64,000 nucleotides of DNA from Streptomyces sp. CoH27 (GTDB lineage: Bacteria; Actinomycetota; Actinomycetes; Streptomycetales; Streptomycetaceae), in assembly GCF_020181035.1 (NCBI RefSeq), contig NZ_JAIQYY010000004.1, positions 246,215-310,214 of the forward strand, written 5' to 3'. The notes beneath the pieces were generated by a model. It did no database searches, was not told the DNA's origin, and saw nothing but the letters and a program-made list of their open reading frames with translations. Positions 32,763 to 41,374 of the stretch are shown here, one piece after another. Numbering within the stretch: position 1 is the stretch's first letter; every line of letters starts with the position of its first letter. The position numbers were made by a program, and so were the translations under genes.

Positions 32763-34403
32763 CTACGGCCGGTCCGCCGCCACCGCCACCTCCCGCGCCC
32801 ACCGGTAGTCGGCCTTGCCGCTCGGGGAGCGCTGGATGGACTCCGTGATCACCAGCTGGCGGGGGACCTTGTAGCCGGCCAGCCGGGTACGGCAGTGGGT
32901 CTGGATGTCGGCCAGGGAGGGCTGGGACGCTCCCTCGCGCAGCTGCACCACGGCCGCCACATGGTTGCCCCACGTCGCGTCCGGTACTCCGGCGACGAGC
33001 GCGTCGTACACGTCCGGATGCGCCTTGAGCGCCTGCTCGACCTCCTCGGGATAGACCTTCTCGCCCCCGGTGTTGATGCACTGCGAACCCCGGCCGAGCA
33101 CGGTGACCACGCCGTCCTCGTCGACCGTCGCCATGTCGCCGAGCAGCACCCAGCGCTGTCCGTCCTGCTCGAAGAAGGTCTCGGCGGTCTTGCGCGGGTC
33201 GTTGTAGTAGCCGAGCGGCACATGGCCGCACTGGGCGACCCGGCCGACCTCGCCCACCGCGACCGGCTCGTGTGTCGCCGGATCCACCACCTGCGTACGG
33301 GAGTTGACCCGGATGCGAAAGCCCCGCTCGGGCCCGGAGTCCTCGGTCGCCGTGCCGTTGAAGCCGGACTCGGAGGAGCCGAAGTTGTTCAGGAGCATCG
33401 CGTTCGGGACCAGCTCCCGGAACTGCCGGCGCACCGTCTCCGACATGATCGCGCCGGAGGAGGAGACGCTGAACAGGGTCGAGCAGTCCGTGCCCTTCAG
33501 CGGTCCGCCGAGCGCGTCGATCAGCGGGCGGAGCATCGCGTCGCCGACCAGCGACATGCTGGTGACCTTCTCCTTCTCGATGGTCCGCAGCACCTCCTCC
33601 GGCACGAACTTACGGTGCAGGACGACGCGTTGGCCGAAGTTGAAGCCGATGAACGCGGTGAGCGTCGAGGTGCCGTGCATCAGCGGGGGAGTGGGGAAGA
33701 AAGTGATCCCGGTGCCGCCGGCCGCGACTCGTTCGGCCAGTTCCTCCGGCGTCTTCACCGGCTCCCCGGTCGGTGCCCCACCGCCCAGCCCCGCGAAGAA
33801 CAGGTCTTCCTGACGCCACATCACCCCTTTGGGCATACCCGTCGTGCCACCGGTGTAGATGATGAACTGGTCGTCCCCGGAACGCGCCGGGAAACCCCGC
33901 TCGGGCGACCCGGCCGCCTCCGCGTCCGCGAACGGCACCGCCCCCGGCACCCCGGCCGCACCCGCCCCCGGCACCTCTGCCGCCCCCGCCCCCACGCACA
34001 GCAGATGCCGCAGCCCCGGTGCCCGCGGCAGCGCCCCCGCCACCCGGTCCGCGAACTCCGCGTCGAAGACCAGCGTGACCAGATCGGCGTCCCGATAGAG
34101 GTATACCAACTCCTCTTCGACATAACGGTAGTTGACGTTGACCGGGACGACCCGTGCCTTCAGGCAGGCCAGCACCGTCTGGAGGTATTCGACGCCGTTG
34201 TACAGGTGGAGGCCCAGGTGCTCCCCGGGGCGGATCCCGCTGTCGATCAGGTGGTGGGCGACGCGGTTGGCGGCCGCGTCCAGCTCCGCGTAGGTCAGAC
34301 GGCGTTCCGCGCCGGTGCCGGGACGGTCGAGGTACACGAGCGCCTCGCGGTCCGCGGCCACGTCGACGACCGACTCGAACAGATCGGCAAGGTTGTACTC
34401 CAC
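32763..34403 (-). CDS. Acyl-CoA synthetase (FadD19-like)
   Basis: 546 residues from a GTG at 34403 with AGGAGG four bases upstream. It starts VEYNLADLFESVVDVAADREAL, the typical opening of actinobacterial FadD19/FadD17-like ligases. The core motifs are FIIYTGGTTGMPKGVMWRQED, PTPPLMHGTSTL, LLNNFGSSESGFNG and WVLLGDMATVDEDG. The catalytic Lys is in RSPSGKADYRWARE. FadD19 homologues activate sterol side-chain acids. The divergent neighbours (enoyl-CoA hydratase, DUF35, two thiolase-fold proteins) complete a side-chain shortening set under one shared operator, so a branched or sterol-like acid is the best guess. The direct substrate is unproven. Confidence 0.9.
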   Translation of the reverse strand: MEYNLADLFESVVDVAADREALVYLDRPGTGAERRLTYAELDAAANRVAHHLIDSGIRPGEHLGLHLYNGVEYLQTVLACLKARVVPVNVNYRYVEEELVYLYRDADLVTLVFDAEFADRVAGALPRAPGLRHLLCVGAGAAEVPGAGAAGVPGAVPFADAEAAGSPERGFPARSGDDQFIIYTGGTTGMPKGVMWRQEDLFFAGLGGGAPTGEPVKTPEELAERVAAGGTGITFFPTPPLMHGTSTLTAFIGFNFGQRVVLHRKFVPEEVLRTIEKEKVTSMSLVGDAMLRPLIDALGGPLKGTDCSTLFSVSSSGAIMSETVRRQFRELVPNAMLLNNFGSSESGFNGTATEDSGPERGFRIRVNSRTQVVDPATHEPVAVGEVGRVAQCGHVPLGYYNDPRKTAETFFEQDGQRWVLLGDMATVDEDGVVTVLGRGSQCINTGGEKVYPEEVEQALKAHPDVYDALVAGVPDATWGNHVAAVVQLREGASQPSLADIQTHCRTRLAGYKVPRQLVITESIQRSPSGKADYRWAREVAVAADRP

Positions 34404-34505
34404 CGCTCCTCCTGACCCCGGCAGTCCCGGCGAAGAAAGGTGATCGCTTCGCCGGTCATCAGAGCAAAGGGCGCCGCAACTGTGAAGGGGCCGCACCAAA
34501 CAAAT

Positions 34506-34556
34506 CTGACTGACTGTCAGAAAACTCTTGAAGTGCCTCCCCGGCTACTGCAACCT
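34506..34556. promoter_or_regulatory. Shared operator/promoter between FadD (-) and hydratase (+)
   Basis: CTGACTGACTGTCAG (34506-34520, arms CTGAC/GTCAG) is followed by AAAACTCTT, a -35-like TTGAAG (34528) and, 17 bp on, CAACCT (34551). The layout matches 21121-21172 almost base for base through the -10. The dyad sits in the 183-bp divergent gap, so it can control both directions. Confidence 0.7.
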
Positions 34557-34586
34557 GTTCTCGTTCTCACCGAGGGAGGATGGCCC

Positions 34587-35387
34587 ATGGGCGGGACGGA
34601 ACACCTCACCGTGCGGCGCGAGGGTGCCACACTGGTGCTCACACTCAACCGGCCCGACGCCAGGAACGCGCTCTCGCTTCCGATGCTCGTCGGCCTGTAC
34701 GACGGCTGGCTGGAGGCCGACGCGGACGACGAGATCCGCTCGATCGTGCTCACCGGCGCGGGCGGATCCTTCTGCGCCGGCATGGACCTGAAGGCGCTCG
34801 CCGGGAACGGCATGGCGGGAGAGCACTACCGCGACCGGCTGGGGGCCGACCCCGATCTGCACTGGAAGGCGATGCTGCGCCACCACCGCCCGCGCAAACC
34901 GGTGATCGCCGCCGTCGAGGGGTACTGCGTCGCGGGCGGCACCGAGATCCTCCAGGGCACCGACATCCGGGTCGCGGGCCAGTCCGCCACCTTCGGCCTC
35001 TTCGAGGTCCGGCGCGGCCTGTTCCCGATCGGCGGCTCCACCGTGCGCCTGCAACGCCAGATCCCGCGCACCCACGCCCTGGAGATGCTGCTCACCGGAC
35101 GGCCGTACACCGCCGAGGAAGCCGCCCGCATCGGCCTGATCGGCCATGTCGTCCCCGACGGCACGGCACTCGGCAAGGCTCTGGAGATCGCCGAGCGGAT
35201 CAACGCCTGCGGCCCGCTCGCCGTCGAGGCCGTCAAGACGTCCGTGTACGAGACCGCCGAGCTGACGGAGGCCGACGGCCTCGCCGCCGAACTCACCCGC
35301 GGCTGGCCGGTCTTCGACACCGCCGACGCCAAGGAGGGCGCCCGCGCCTTCGCCGAGAAGCGGCCCCCCGTCTACAAGCGCGCCTGA
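34587..35387 (+). CDS. Enoyl-CoA hydratase/isomerase (crotonase family)
   Basis: 266 residues from the ATG at 34587 with GGAGGA upstream; a longer frame from 34440 crosses the promoter. The crotonase fold shows LTLNRPDARNALSL, the first oxyanion loop LTGAGGSFCAGMDLKALAG, the second at AAVEGYCVAGGTEILQGTD, and EVRRGLFPIGGSTVRL. Glu and Gly positions match hydratases, though isomerase or decarboxylase activity cannot be excluded. First gene of a plus-strand operon with DUF35 and two thiolase-fold genes, divergent from FadD. Hydration of the FadD product's enoyl-CoA is the natural role. Confidence 0.9.
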   Translation: MGGTEHLTVRREGATLVLTLNRPDARNALSLPMLVGLYDGWLEADADDEIRSIVLTGAGGSFCAGMDLKALAGNGMAGEHYRDRLGADPDLHWKAMLRHHRPRKPVIAAVEGYCVAGGTEILQGTDIRVAGQSATFGLFEVRRGLFPIGGSTVRLQRQIPRTHALEMLLTGRPYTAEEAARIGLIGHVVPDGTALGKALEIAERINACGPLAVEAVKTSVYETAELTEADGLAAELTRGWPVFDTADAKEGARAFAEKRPPVYKRA

Positions 35388-35409
35388 ACCGCCGAAGGAG
35401 TCCCCAAGG

Positions 35410-36351
35410 ATGCCCGAAGTCCTCCGAGCCCCCCTCGTCGTCGAGTTCCCCTTCACCCGCTCCCTCGGCCCCGTCCAGAGCGCCTTCCTCACCGGCCTGC
35501 GCGAACGCGTCGTACTCGGCGTGCGGACCACCGACGGACGCACCCTCGTCCCGCCCGTCGAGTACGACCCCGGCACCGCCGAGGAGATCCACGACCTGGT
35601 GGAGGTCGCCCCCACGGGCACGGTCACCACCTGGGCCTGGAACCAGGCCCCGCGCCGCGGCCAGCCCCTCGGCAGCCCCTTCGCCTGGGTCCTCGTCCGG
35701 CTCGACGGCGCCGACACCGCTCTCCTGCACGCCCTCGACGCCCCCGGCCCCGACGCCGTCAGCACCGGCATGCGGGTGCGCATCCGCTGGGCCGAGGAGC
35801 GCACCGGCGCCATCACCGACATCGCCTGCTTCGAGCCGTACGACGGAGAGCCCCAGCGACCCGATGGCCACACCGGCGAGTTCGAGGACCCGCTCACCGG
35901 GATCGTCGCCCCGGCCCGCCTGGACTACATCTACTCACCCGGCCGTGCCCAGTCCGACTACATCAACGCCCTTTCCGAACGACGGACCGTCGGCGAACGC
36001 TGCCCCTCCTGCCGCAAGGTGTACGTCCCGCCCAGGGGGGCCTGTCCCACATGTGGTGTCGCCACATCCGAACGGGTCGAGGTAGGTCCCCGGGGCACGG
36101 TCACCACCTTCTGCATCGTCAACATCAAGGCCAGAAACCTGGACATCGAGGTGCCGTACGTCTACGCGCACATCGCCCTCGACGGCGCGGACCTCGCCCT
36201 GCACGCCCGTATCGGCGGCATCCCCTACGACCAGGTGCGCATGGGCCTGCGGGTCGAGCCGGTGTGGGCGGAAGGGGCTCGGTTTCCCGACCACTACCGC
36301 CCCACCGGCGAACCCGACGCTCCGTACGAGACCTACAAGGAGCTGCTTTGA
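35410..36351 (+). CDS. Tandem DUF35 (zinc-ribbon/OB-fold) protein, partner of thiolase-fold enzymes
   Basis: 313 residues with two DUF35 modules. The first (about 20-155) keeps the OB-fold pattern (TGTVTTWAWN, LLHALDAPGPDAVSTGMRVRI) but has no zinc-ribbon Cys. The second (about 165-310) has a full C-x2-C-x11-C-x2-C ribbon (CPSCRKVYVPPRGACPTC), then GTVTTFCIVNI and MGLRVEPVW. DUF35 proteins act as obligate partners that supply acyl-CoA handling to thiolase-like enzymes, as ChsH2-DUF35 does for Ltp2. The two thiolase-fold genes downstream fit that. The stop codon TGA at 36349-36351 lies inside the tip of a mobile-element remnant. Confidence 0.88.
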   Translation: MPEVLRAPLVVEFPFTRSLGPVQSAFLTGLRERVVLGVRTTDGRTLVPPVEYDPGTAEEIHDLVEVAPTGTVTTWAWNQAPRRGQPLGSPFAWVLVRLDGADTALLHALDAPGPDAVSTGMRVRIRWAEERTGAITDIACFEPYDGEPQRPDGHTGEFEDPLTGIVAPARLDYIYSPGRAQSDYINALSERRTVGERCPSCRKVYVPPRGACPTCGVATSERVEVGPRGTVTTFCIVNIKARNLDIEVPYVYAHIALDGADLALHARIGGIPYDQVRMGLRVEPVWAEGARFPDHYRPTGEPDAPYETYKELL

Positions 36352-36480
36352 ATCCTCCCCCTCGCGAACGACGGGGATTCCTGGCTCACGCTGCTCGATC
36401 GCTCAGCGAACAATCCAGTCTCACGCGATCAGCGCCAGCCGGGTTGAAACCAGCCCGGTTGTATGAAGTTTTGGAAGGAA
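36348..36480 (-). mobile_element. IS200/IS605-type right-end (omega-RNA-like) remnant, no transposase
   Basis: Read on the minus strand, the segment ends with AGGAATCCCCGTCGTTCGCG then AGGGGGAGGATTCAA. This closely matches the foldback right end found after TnpB genes of Streptomyces IS605-family elements, including a terminal TCAA. A second small hairpin (CCGGGTTGAAACCAGCCCGG, about 36437-36456) precedes it. No tnpB or tnpA is present in the 186-bp gap, so this is a relic or a MITE-like derivative. The left boundary is not defined. It separates the DUF35 gene from the thiolase-fold genes. Confidence 0.5.
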
Positions 36481-36537
36481 CTGCCATGCGGGCTTGGCTC
36501 TCGCTCCGCAGTCAGGACTCTACAGCCTGGAGACCTC

Positions 36538-37583
36538 GTGACGCGTGAGATCGCAGTAATCGCCTTCGCCCAGACCGACCACCGGCGCTCCACCGAGGAA
36601 TCCTCCGAGGTCGAGCTGCTCATGCCGGTGCTGCACGACGTCCTCGCGCAGACCGGCCTGAACACCGCCGACATCGGCTTCACCTGCTCCGGCTCCAGCG
36701 ACTACCTCGCCGGCCGCGCCTTCTCCTTCACCCTCACCCTCGACGGCGTCGGCGCCTGGCCGCCCCTCTCCGAGTCGCACGTCGAGATGGACGGCGCCTG
36801 GGCCCTGTACGAGGCCTGGACCAAGCTGCTCACCGGCGACGCCGACACCGCGCTCGTCTACTCCTACGGCAAGTGCTCACCCGGCTCCGTACGCGACGTG
36901 CTGACCCGGCAGCTCGACCCGTACTACGTCGCCCCCCTGTGGCCCGACTCCATAGCTCTGGCCGCCCTGCAGGCACAGGCCCTCATAGACGCCGGCCACA
37001 CCGACGAACCGGCGCTCGCCGCCGTCGGTGCCCGCAGCCGGGCCGATGCCGAAGCCAACCCGCACGCCCAGCTCAAGGGCCGGGTCCCCCAGGGCGACTA
37101 CGCCGTACGGCCGCTGCGCACCGGCGACTGCCCACCCGTCGGCGACGGCGCCGCCGCCGTGATCCTCGCAGCGGGGGAGCGGGCCCGCCGGCTGTGCGCG
37201 CGGCCCGCCTGGATCCGCGGCATCGACCACCGCATCGAGGCCCACGGCCTCGGCGTCCGGGACCTCACCGACTCGCCCTCGGCCCGGCTCGCCGCCGAGC
37301 GGGCCGGCGCCTTCGAACGCCCCGTCGACACCGCCGAGCTGCACGCGCCGTTCACCGCCCAGGAGGTGATCCTGCGCAGGGCCCTCAGGCTCGGCGACGA
37401 CGTGCGCGTCAACCCCTCCGGCGGGGCGCTGGCTGCCAACCCGCTGATGGCCGCCGGACTCGTCCGCATCGGCGAGGCCGCCGCCCGCATCCACCGCGGC
37501 GCCTCGGACCGCGCCCTCGCCCACGCCACCTCCGGCCCCTGCCTCCAGCAGAACCTGGTCGCCGTACTCGAAGGGGATGCACG

Positions 37584-37587
<4 letters not shown>
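36538..37587 (+). CDS. Thiolase-fold lipid-transfer-type protein, subunit 1 (likely non-thiolytic)
   Basis: 349 residues from a GTG at 36538 with GGAG five bases upstream; an earlier in-frame ATG (36463) lies in the element remnant. Thiolase-superfamily features are EIAVIAFAQTDH, GFTCSGSSDYLAGRAF, VGDGAAAVILAAGERA, ELHAPFTAQEVILRRAL and VNPSGGALAANPLMAAGLVRI. The region where SCP2-type thiolases hold the nucleophilic Cys reads HVEMDGAWALYEAW, without Cys. The protein therefore probably works with the next gene and the DUF35 protein as an aldolase-like or acyl-binding complex, as Ltp2 does, not as a classical thiolase. Translationally coupled to the next gene by ATGA. Confidence 0.82.
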
Positions 37588-38750
<1,163 letters not shown>

Positions 38751-38854
38751 CCGACCGGGCGGCGACTGACCGAAGTCCTTCCCACGTGGCCTGTCGGCCG
38801 TCGTGACCGGTCGCTAGGCTGACCCGCGGACGACGAACCGGGAGGAGCACGGAC

Positions 38855-39097
38855 GTGGCCGAGAGCACCATCCAGCAGCAGCCGTTCGCGGGCTGGGACA
38901 AGCCGGACCTCGACCTCAGCAACGCGGAATGGCAGTCCAGCAGCCGGGGTCTGGGCGATGTCCAGATCGCGTTTGTCGAGGGTTTCATCGCGATGCGCAA
39001 CAGCGGCCGCCCGCAGAGCCCTTCGCTGATCTTCACGCCCGCCGAGTGGGGAGCCTTCGTCTCCGGCGCGCGCGAGGGGGAGTTCGACCTGACCTGA
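38855..39097 (+). CDS. DUF397-domain protein
   Basis: 80 residues from a GTG at 38855 (GGAGGAG seven bases upstream). It shows the DUF397 pattern: NAEWQSSSRGLGDVQIAFVEGFIAMRNS, then SLIFTPAEWGAFVSGAREGEFDL. In Streptomyces these small proteins are usually encoded next to a helix-turn-helix regulator and modulate it, as in the BldB/WhiJ-type systems. None is adjacent here, so this is a stand-alone copy. A -10-like TAGGCT lies at 38815-38820. Confidence 0.88.
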   Translation: MAESTIQQQPFAGWDKPDLDLSNAEWQSSSRGLGDVQIAFVEGFIAMRNSGRPQSPSLIFTPAEWGAFVSGAREGEFDLT

Positions 39098-39219
39098 GCC
39101 GGACCGGGGGTGTTCCGGCCGGATTTCCGGACACGCGACCAGCGGCGCCGCGCTGGGGCCGGGCCTTGCGTCAGGCTGGCCCCAGCAAGGGGAAGGTCGT
39201 GTTCCGGAGGTGAGGAACG

Positions 39220-40122
39220 ATGAGCACTGCGCCGGTCATCGCCGCGGTCGACGGTTCGGACGACAGTCTGCGCGCGCTGGACTGGGCCGTCGACGCCGCC
39301 CGGCGCCGCGCGGCACCGCTGCGGGTGGTCCACGTACGGCAGTACGCCGCCTGGGGACAGGCCGACGTGCTGGTCGCCGGGCCGCCCGACGCGGAGGGCG
39401 ATCCGGTCCTGGACGAGGTGCGCGCCCGGCTCGCGGACCGCGCCGTGGCACCCGCCGTGGAGTACGTCGCCCTGGAGGGCGTACCGGGCGCCGTACTGCC
39501 CGAACTCGGCAGTGACGCCGAGCTGTTGGTCCTCGGGTCCCGTGGCCGCGGCGGTTTCGCCAGCCTGCTGCTCGGCTCCAACGGCCTCGCCGCGGCCCGG
39601 GACGCCGGGTGCCCGGTGGTCGTCGTACCCCGGCCCGGCCGGGAGGTGCACGGCGACGGGCCGGCCGAGCCCGGACCCCGGGTGGTCGTCGGCCTGCACG
39701 TCGACAGCCCCGACGACGGAACCCTCGCGTTCGCCTTCGCCGAAGCAGCCCTGCGCGCGGCCCGGGTGCAGGTGATCGCCGCGTACCCGTGGCCGGTGCA
39801 GACCTGGTCCGCGCCCGGACAGCTGATGCCGCCCGCGCTCGACCAGGACGCCGTGGAGAGCGAGACCCGCACGCTCGCCGAGGGCTTCCTCGCCCCGCAC
39901 CGCGAACGGCACCCCGAGGTCCGCGCCGACACCGAGGTCCTGCCCGGCGACGCGGCCGGCCACCTCGTCGCCGCCTCCAAGGAAGCCGACCTGGTGGTGG
40001 TCGGCCGCCACCGCCGCCGCCTGCTCGCCCCGGCCCGCATGATGGGTTCGGTCACCCAGGCCGTCCTGCTCCACGCGGCCAGCCCGATCGCGGTCGTACC
40101 ACCGGCACCGGCGGGGGACTGA
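39220..40122 (+). CDS. Universal stress protein, two UspA domains
   Basis: 300 residues with two UspA modules (about 1-140 and 150-297). The first has VIAAVDGSDDSLRALDWAVDAA and the ATP-binding GSRGRGGFASLLLGSNG. The second has VVVGLHVDSPDDGTLAFAFAEAALR and GRHRRRLLAPARMMGSVTQAVL. Both keep the G-x2-G-x9-G(S/T)-like loop, with the second more diverged. Actinobacterial tandem Usp proteins respond to redox, hypoxia or stationary stress. GGAGG lies at about 39205-39211 ahead of the ATG. Confidence 0.92.
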   Translation: MSTAPVIAAVDGSDDSLRALDWAVDAARRRAAPLRVVHVRQYAAWGQADVLVAGPPDAEGDPVLDEVRARLADRAVAPAVEYVALEGVPGAVLPELGSDAELLVLGSRGRGGFASLLLGSNGLAAARDAGCPVVVVPRPGREVHGDGPAEPGPRVVVGLHVDSPDDGTLAFAFAEAALRAARVQVIAAYPWPVQTWSAPGQLMPPALDQDAVESETRTLAEGFLAPHRERHPEVRADTEVLPGDAAGHLVAASKEADLVVVGRHRRRLLAPARMMGSVTQAVLLHAASPIAVVPPAPAGD

Positions 40123-40854
40123 GGCCGGCACGCCTGCCACTCCACCGCCCCGCGCGCTTCCCCACCGATCCCCAGCCGCTGAAGCCGAGGGGGTCCTGGA
40201 CCGGGCAGCCGGGGGGCGGTGCGTCCGGCCGGGTTCGTGGCTCGGGCACGGGCGAGGGAGCGAAGGCGACACGTACGACGACCGTGCCGAGCGCGACAGC
40301 ACCGGCGCGCAGGCTTCCCGGCCCGGTCCGTGCCGCGTGCCCGGCCGTCGGCCCGGCACCTGTCCGGCCACGTGCTCGTGGCCCACGCGCGCGTGGCCGC
40401 CGGGAACCGCCGGGCCTCGGGCCGGTTCATCCGCCGGGCGGCGCTCACCCGTGGCCACGCCGGCCCACCGGGCCGGGCGCCCGCAGCGGCGGGTTGTGCG
40501 CGGCGGCAGGCCGACGGCCACAGCGGCTCCTCATCTCACGTCTTCGCCCGCCCGGCACCTTCCCCGGGCCGCGTGGGCCGGTCGTCCCGGGCCGCAGGTG
40601 CCCGTCGTTCGCCGGGTGCGGTCCGTGATGCCCGGTCGTGTCCGCGCGGCCGATCCGCGGCGCGGATGGAGCCCGTGCCTCCCGGGCTTCTCCCGGCGCC
40701 CCGGTCCGAAGCCGCTGCCGGTCGGCCGCTTCACCGGCCCCCGCCGAGCCTTCCCCGGCGACCCCGGCCGCGCCTGTCACCCACACCGCCCCCGCACCCC
40801 CTGCTCGGGTGCCCGCAGGTCACCCCCCGAGGCGTGGGCACGTACCATGGCCGC
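40123..40854. other. Long intergenic region without a recognisable gene
   Basis: About 730 bp of very GC-rich sequence after the universal stress gene. All long frames are Arg/Pro/Gly/Ala-rich, without family motifs and without ribosome sites at likely starts. They look like composition artefacts. No strong hairpin or repeat array stands out. It could hold a decayed gene or an unrecognised small RNA. Confidence 0.55.
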
Positions 40855-41352
40855 ATGTCGTTCCTCCGCCGCCGCAGCGCCACTCCTGCCGGACCCGACT
40901 TCGATGTGCTGGCCATGGATCCGGGCGACTGGCCCGGCAATCTCGGTGCGGGTCTGCTGCCCGCCCCCGACGGCACCTGCCAGGGTGTCTTCCTGCGCTA
41001 CGACCTCTTCGGCGGCCGCGGGCCCGCGATGATCATCGGCAATCTCCCCGAGGGCTCCCCTGCCCGCGAGGTCGCCGAGGGCGAGATCCCCTTCGAGGTG
41101 GGTCAACTGCTGCTCGCGCTGGAGAACGACGAGGAGGTCACCGTCGTCGGCACCGAGGACACCCCCGTCCTGCAGGGCGACAACCTTCTGATCGTGCGGC
41201 GGCTGAAGCTCTCGGAGAGCCGGATCTCCTGCGTCCAGTTCGACCGCAGCGACGGCGTGCTCGTGACCATCGCCGCCTGGGACCGCCCCATCACCGACGA
41301 CCTGTACGCCCTGCTGAAGCCGCTCCCGGCGGAGCTTTTCCAGCAGGGCTGA
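40855..41352 (+). CDS. Conserved Streptomyces hypothetical protein
   Basis: 165 residues from the ATG at 40855. The sequence has the order FDVLAMDPGDWPGNLGAGLLPA, VFLRYDLFGGRGPAMIIGNLPEG, GQLLLALENDEEVTVVGTED, and ends YALLKPLPAELFQQG. I recognise the type as a conserved actinomycete protein of unknown role, without membrane segments. No clear ribosome site precedes the ATG, so a leaderless transcript is possible. It converges with the amidase at 41375. Confidence 0.75.
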   Translation: MSFLRRRSATPAGPDFDVLAMDPGDWPGNLGAGLLPAPDGTCQGVFLRYDLFGGRGPAMIIGNLPEGSPAREVAEGEIPFEVGQLLLALENDEEVTVVGTEDTPVLQGDNLLIVRRLKLSESRISCVQFDRSDGVLVTIAAWDRPITDDLYALLKPLPAELFQQG

Positions 41353-41374
41353 GCGATCGCCGGCGCCCAGGGCT

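Noticed and set aside
40219..40854. Long upstream extension of the hypothetical gene at 40855
   Set aside because: Low-complexity sequence without support; the conserved family start MSFLRRR falls at 40855.
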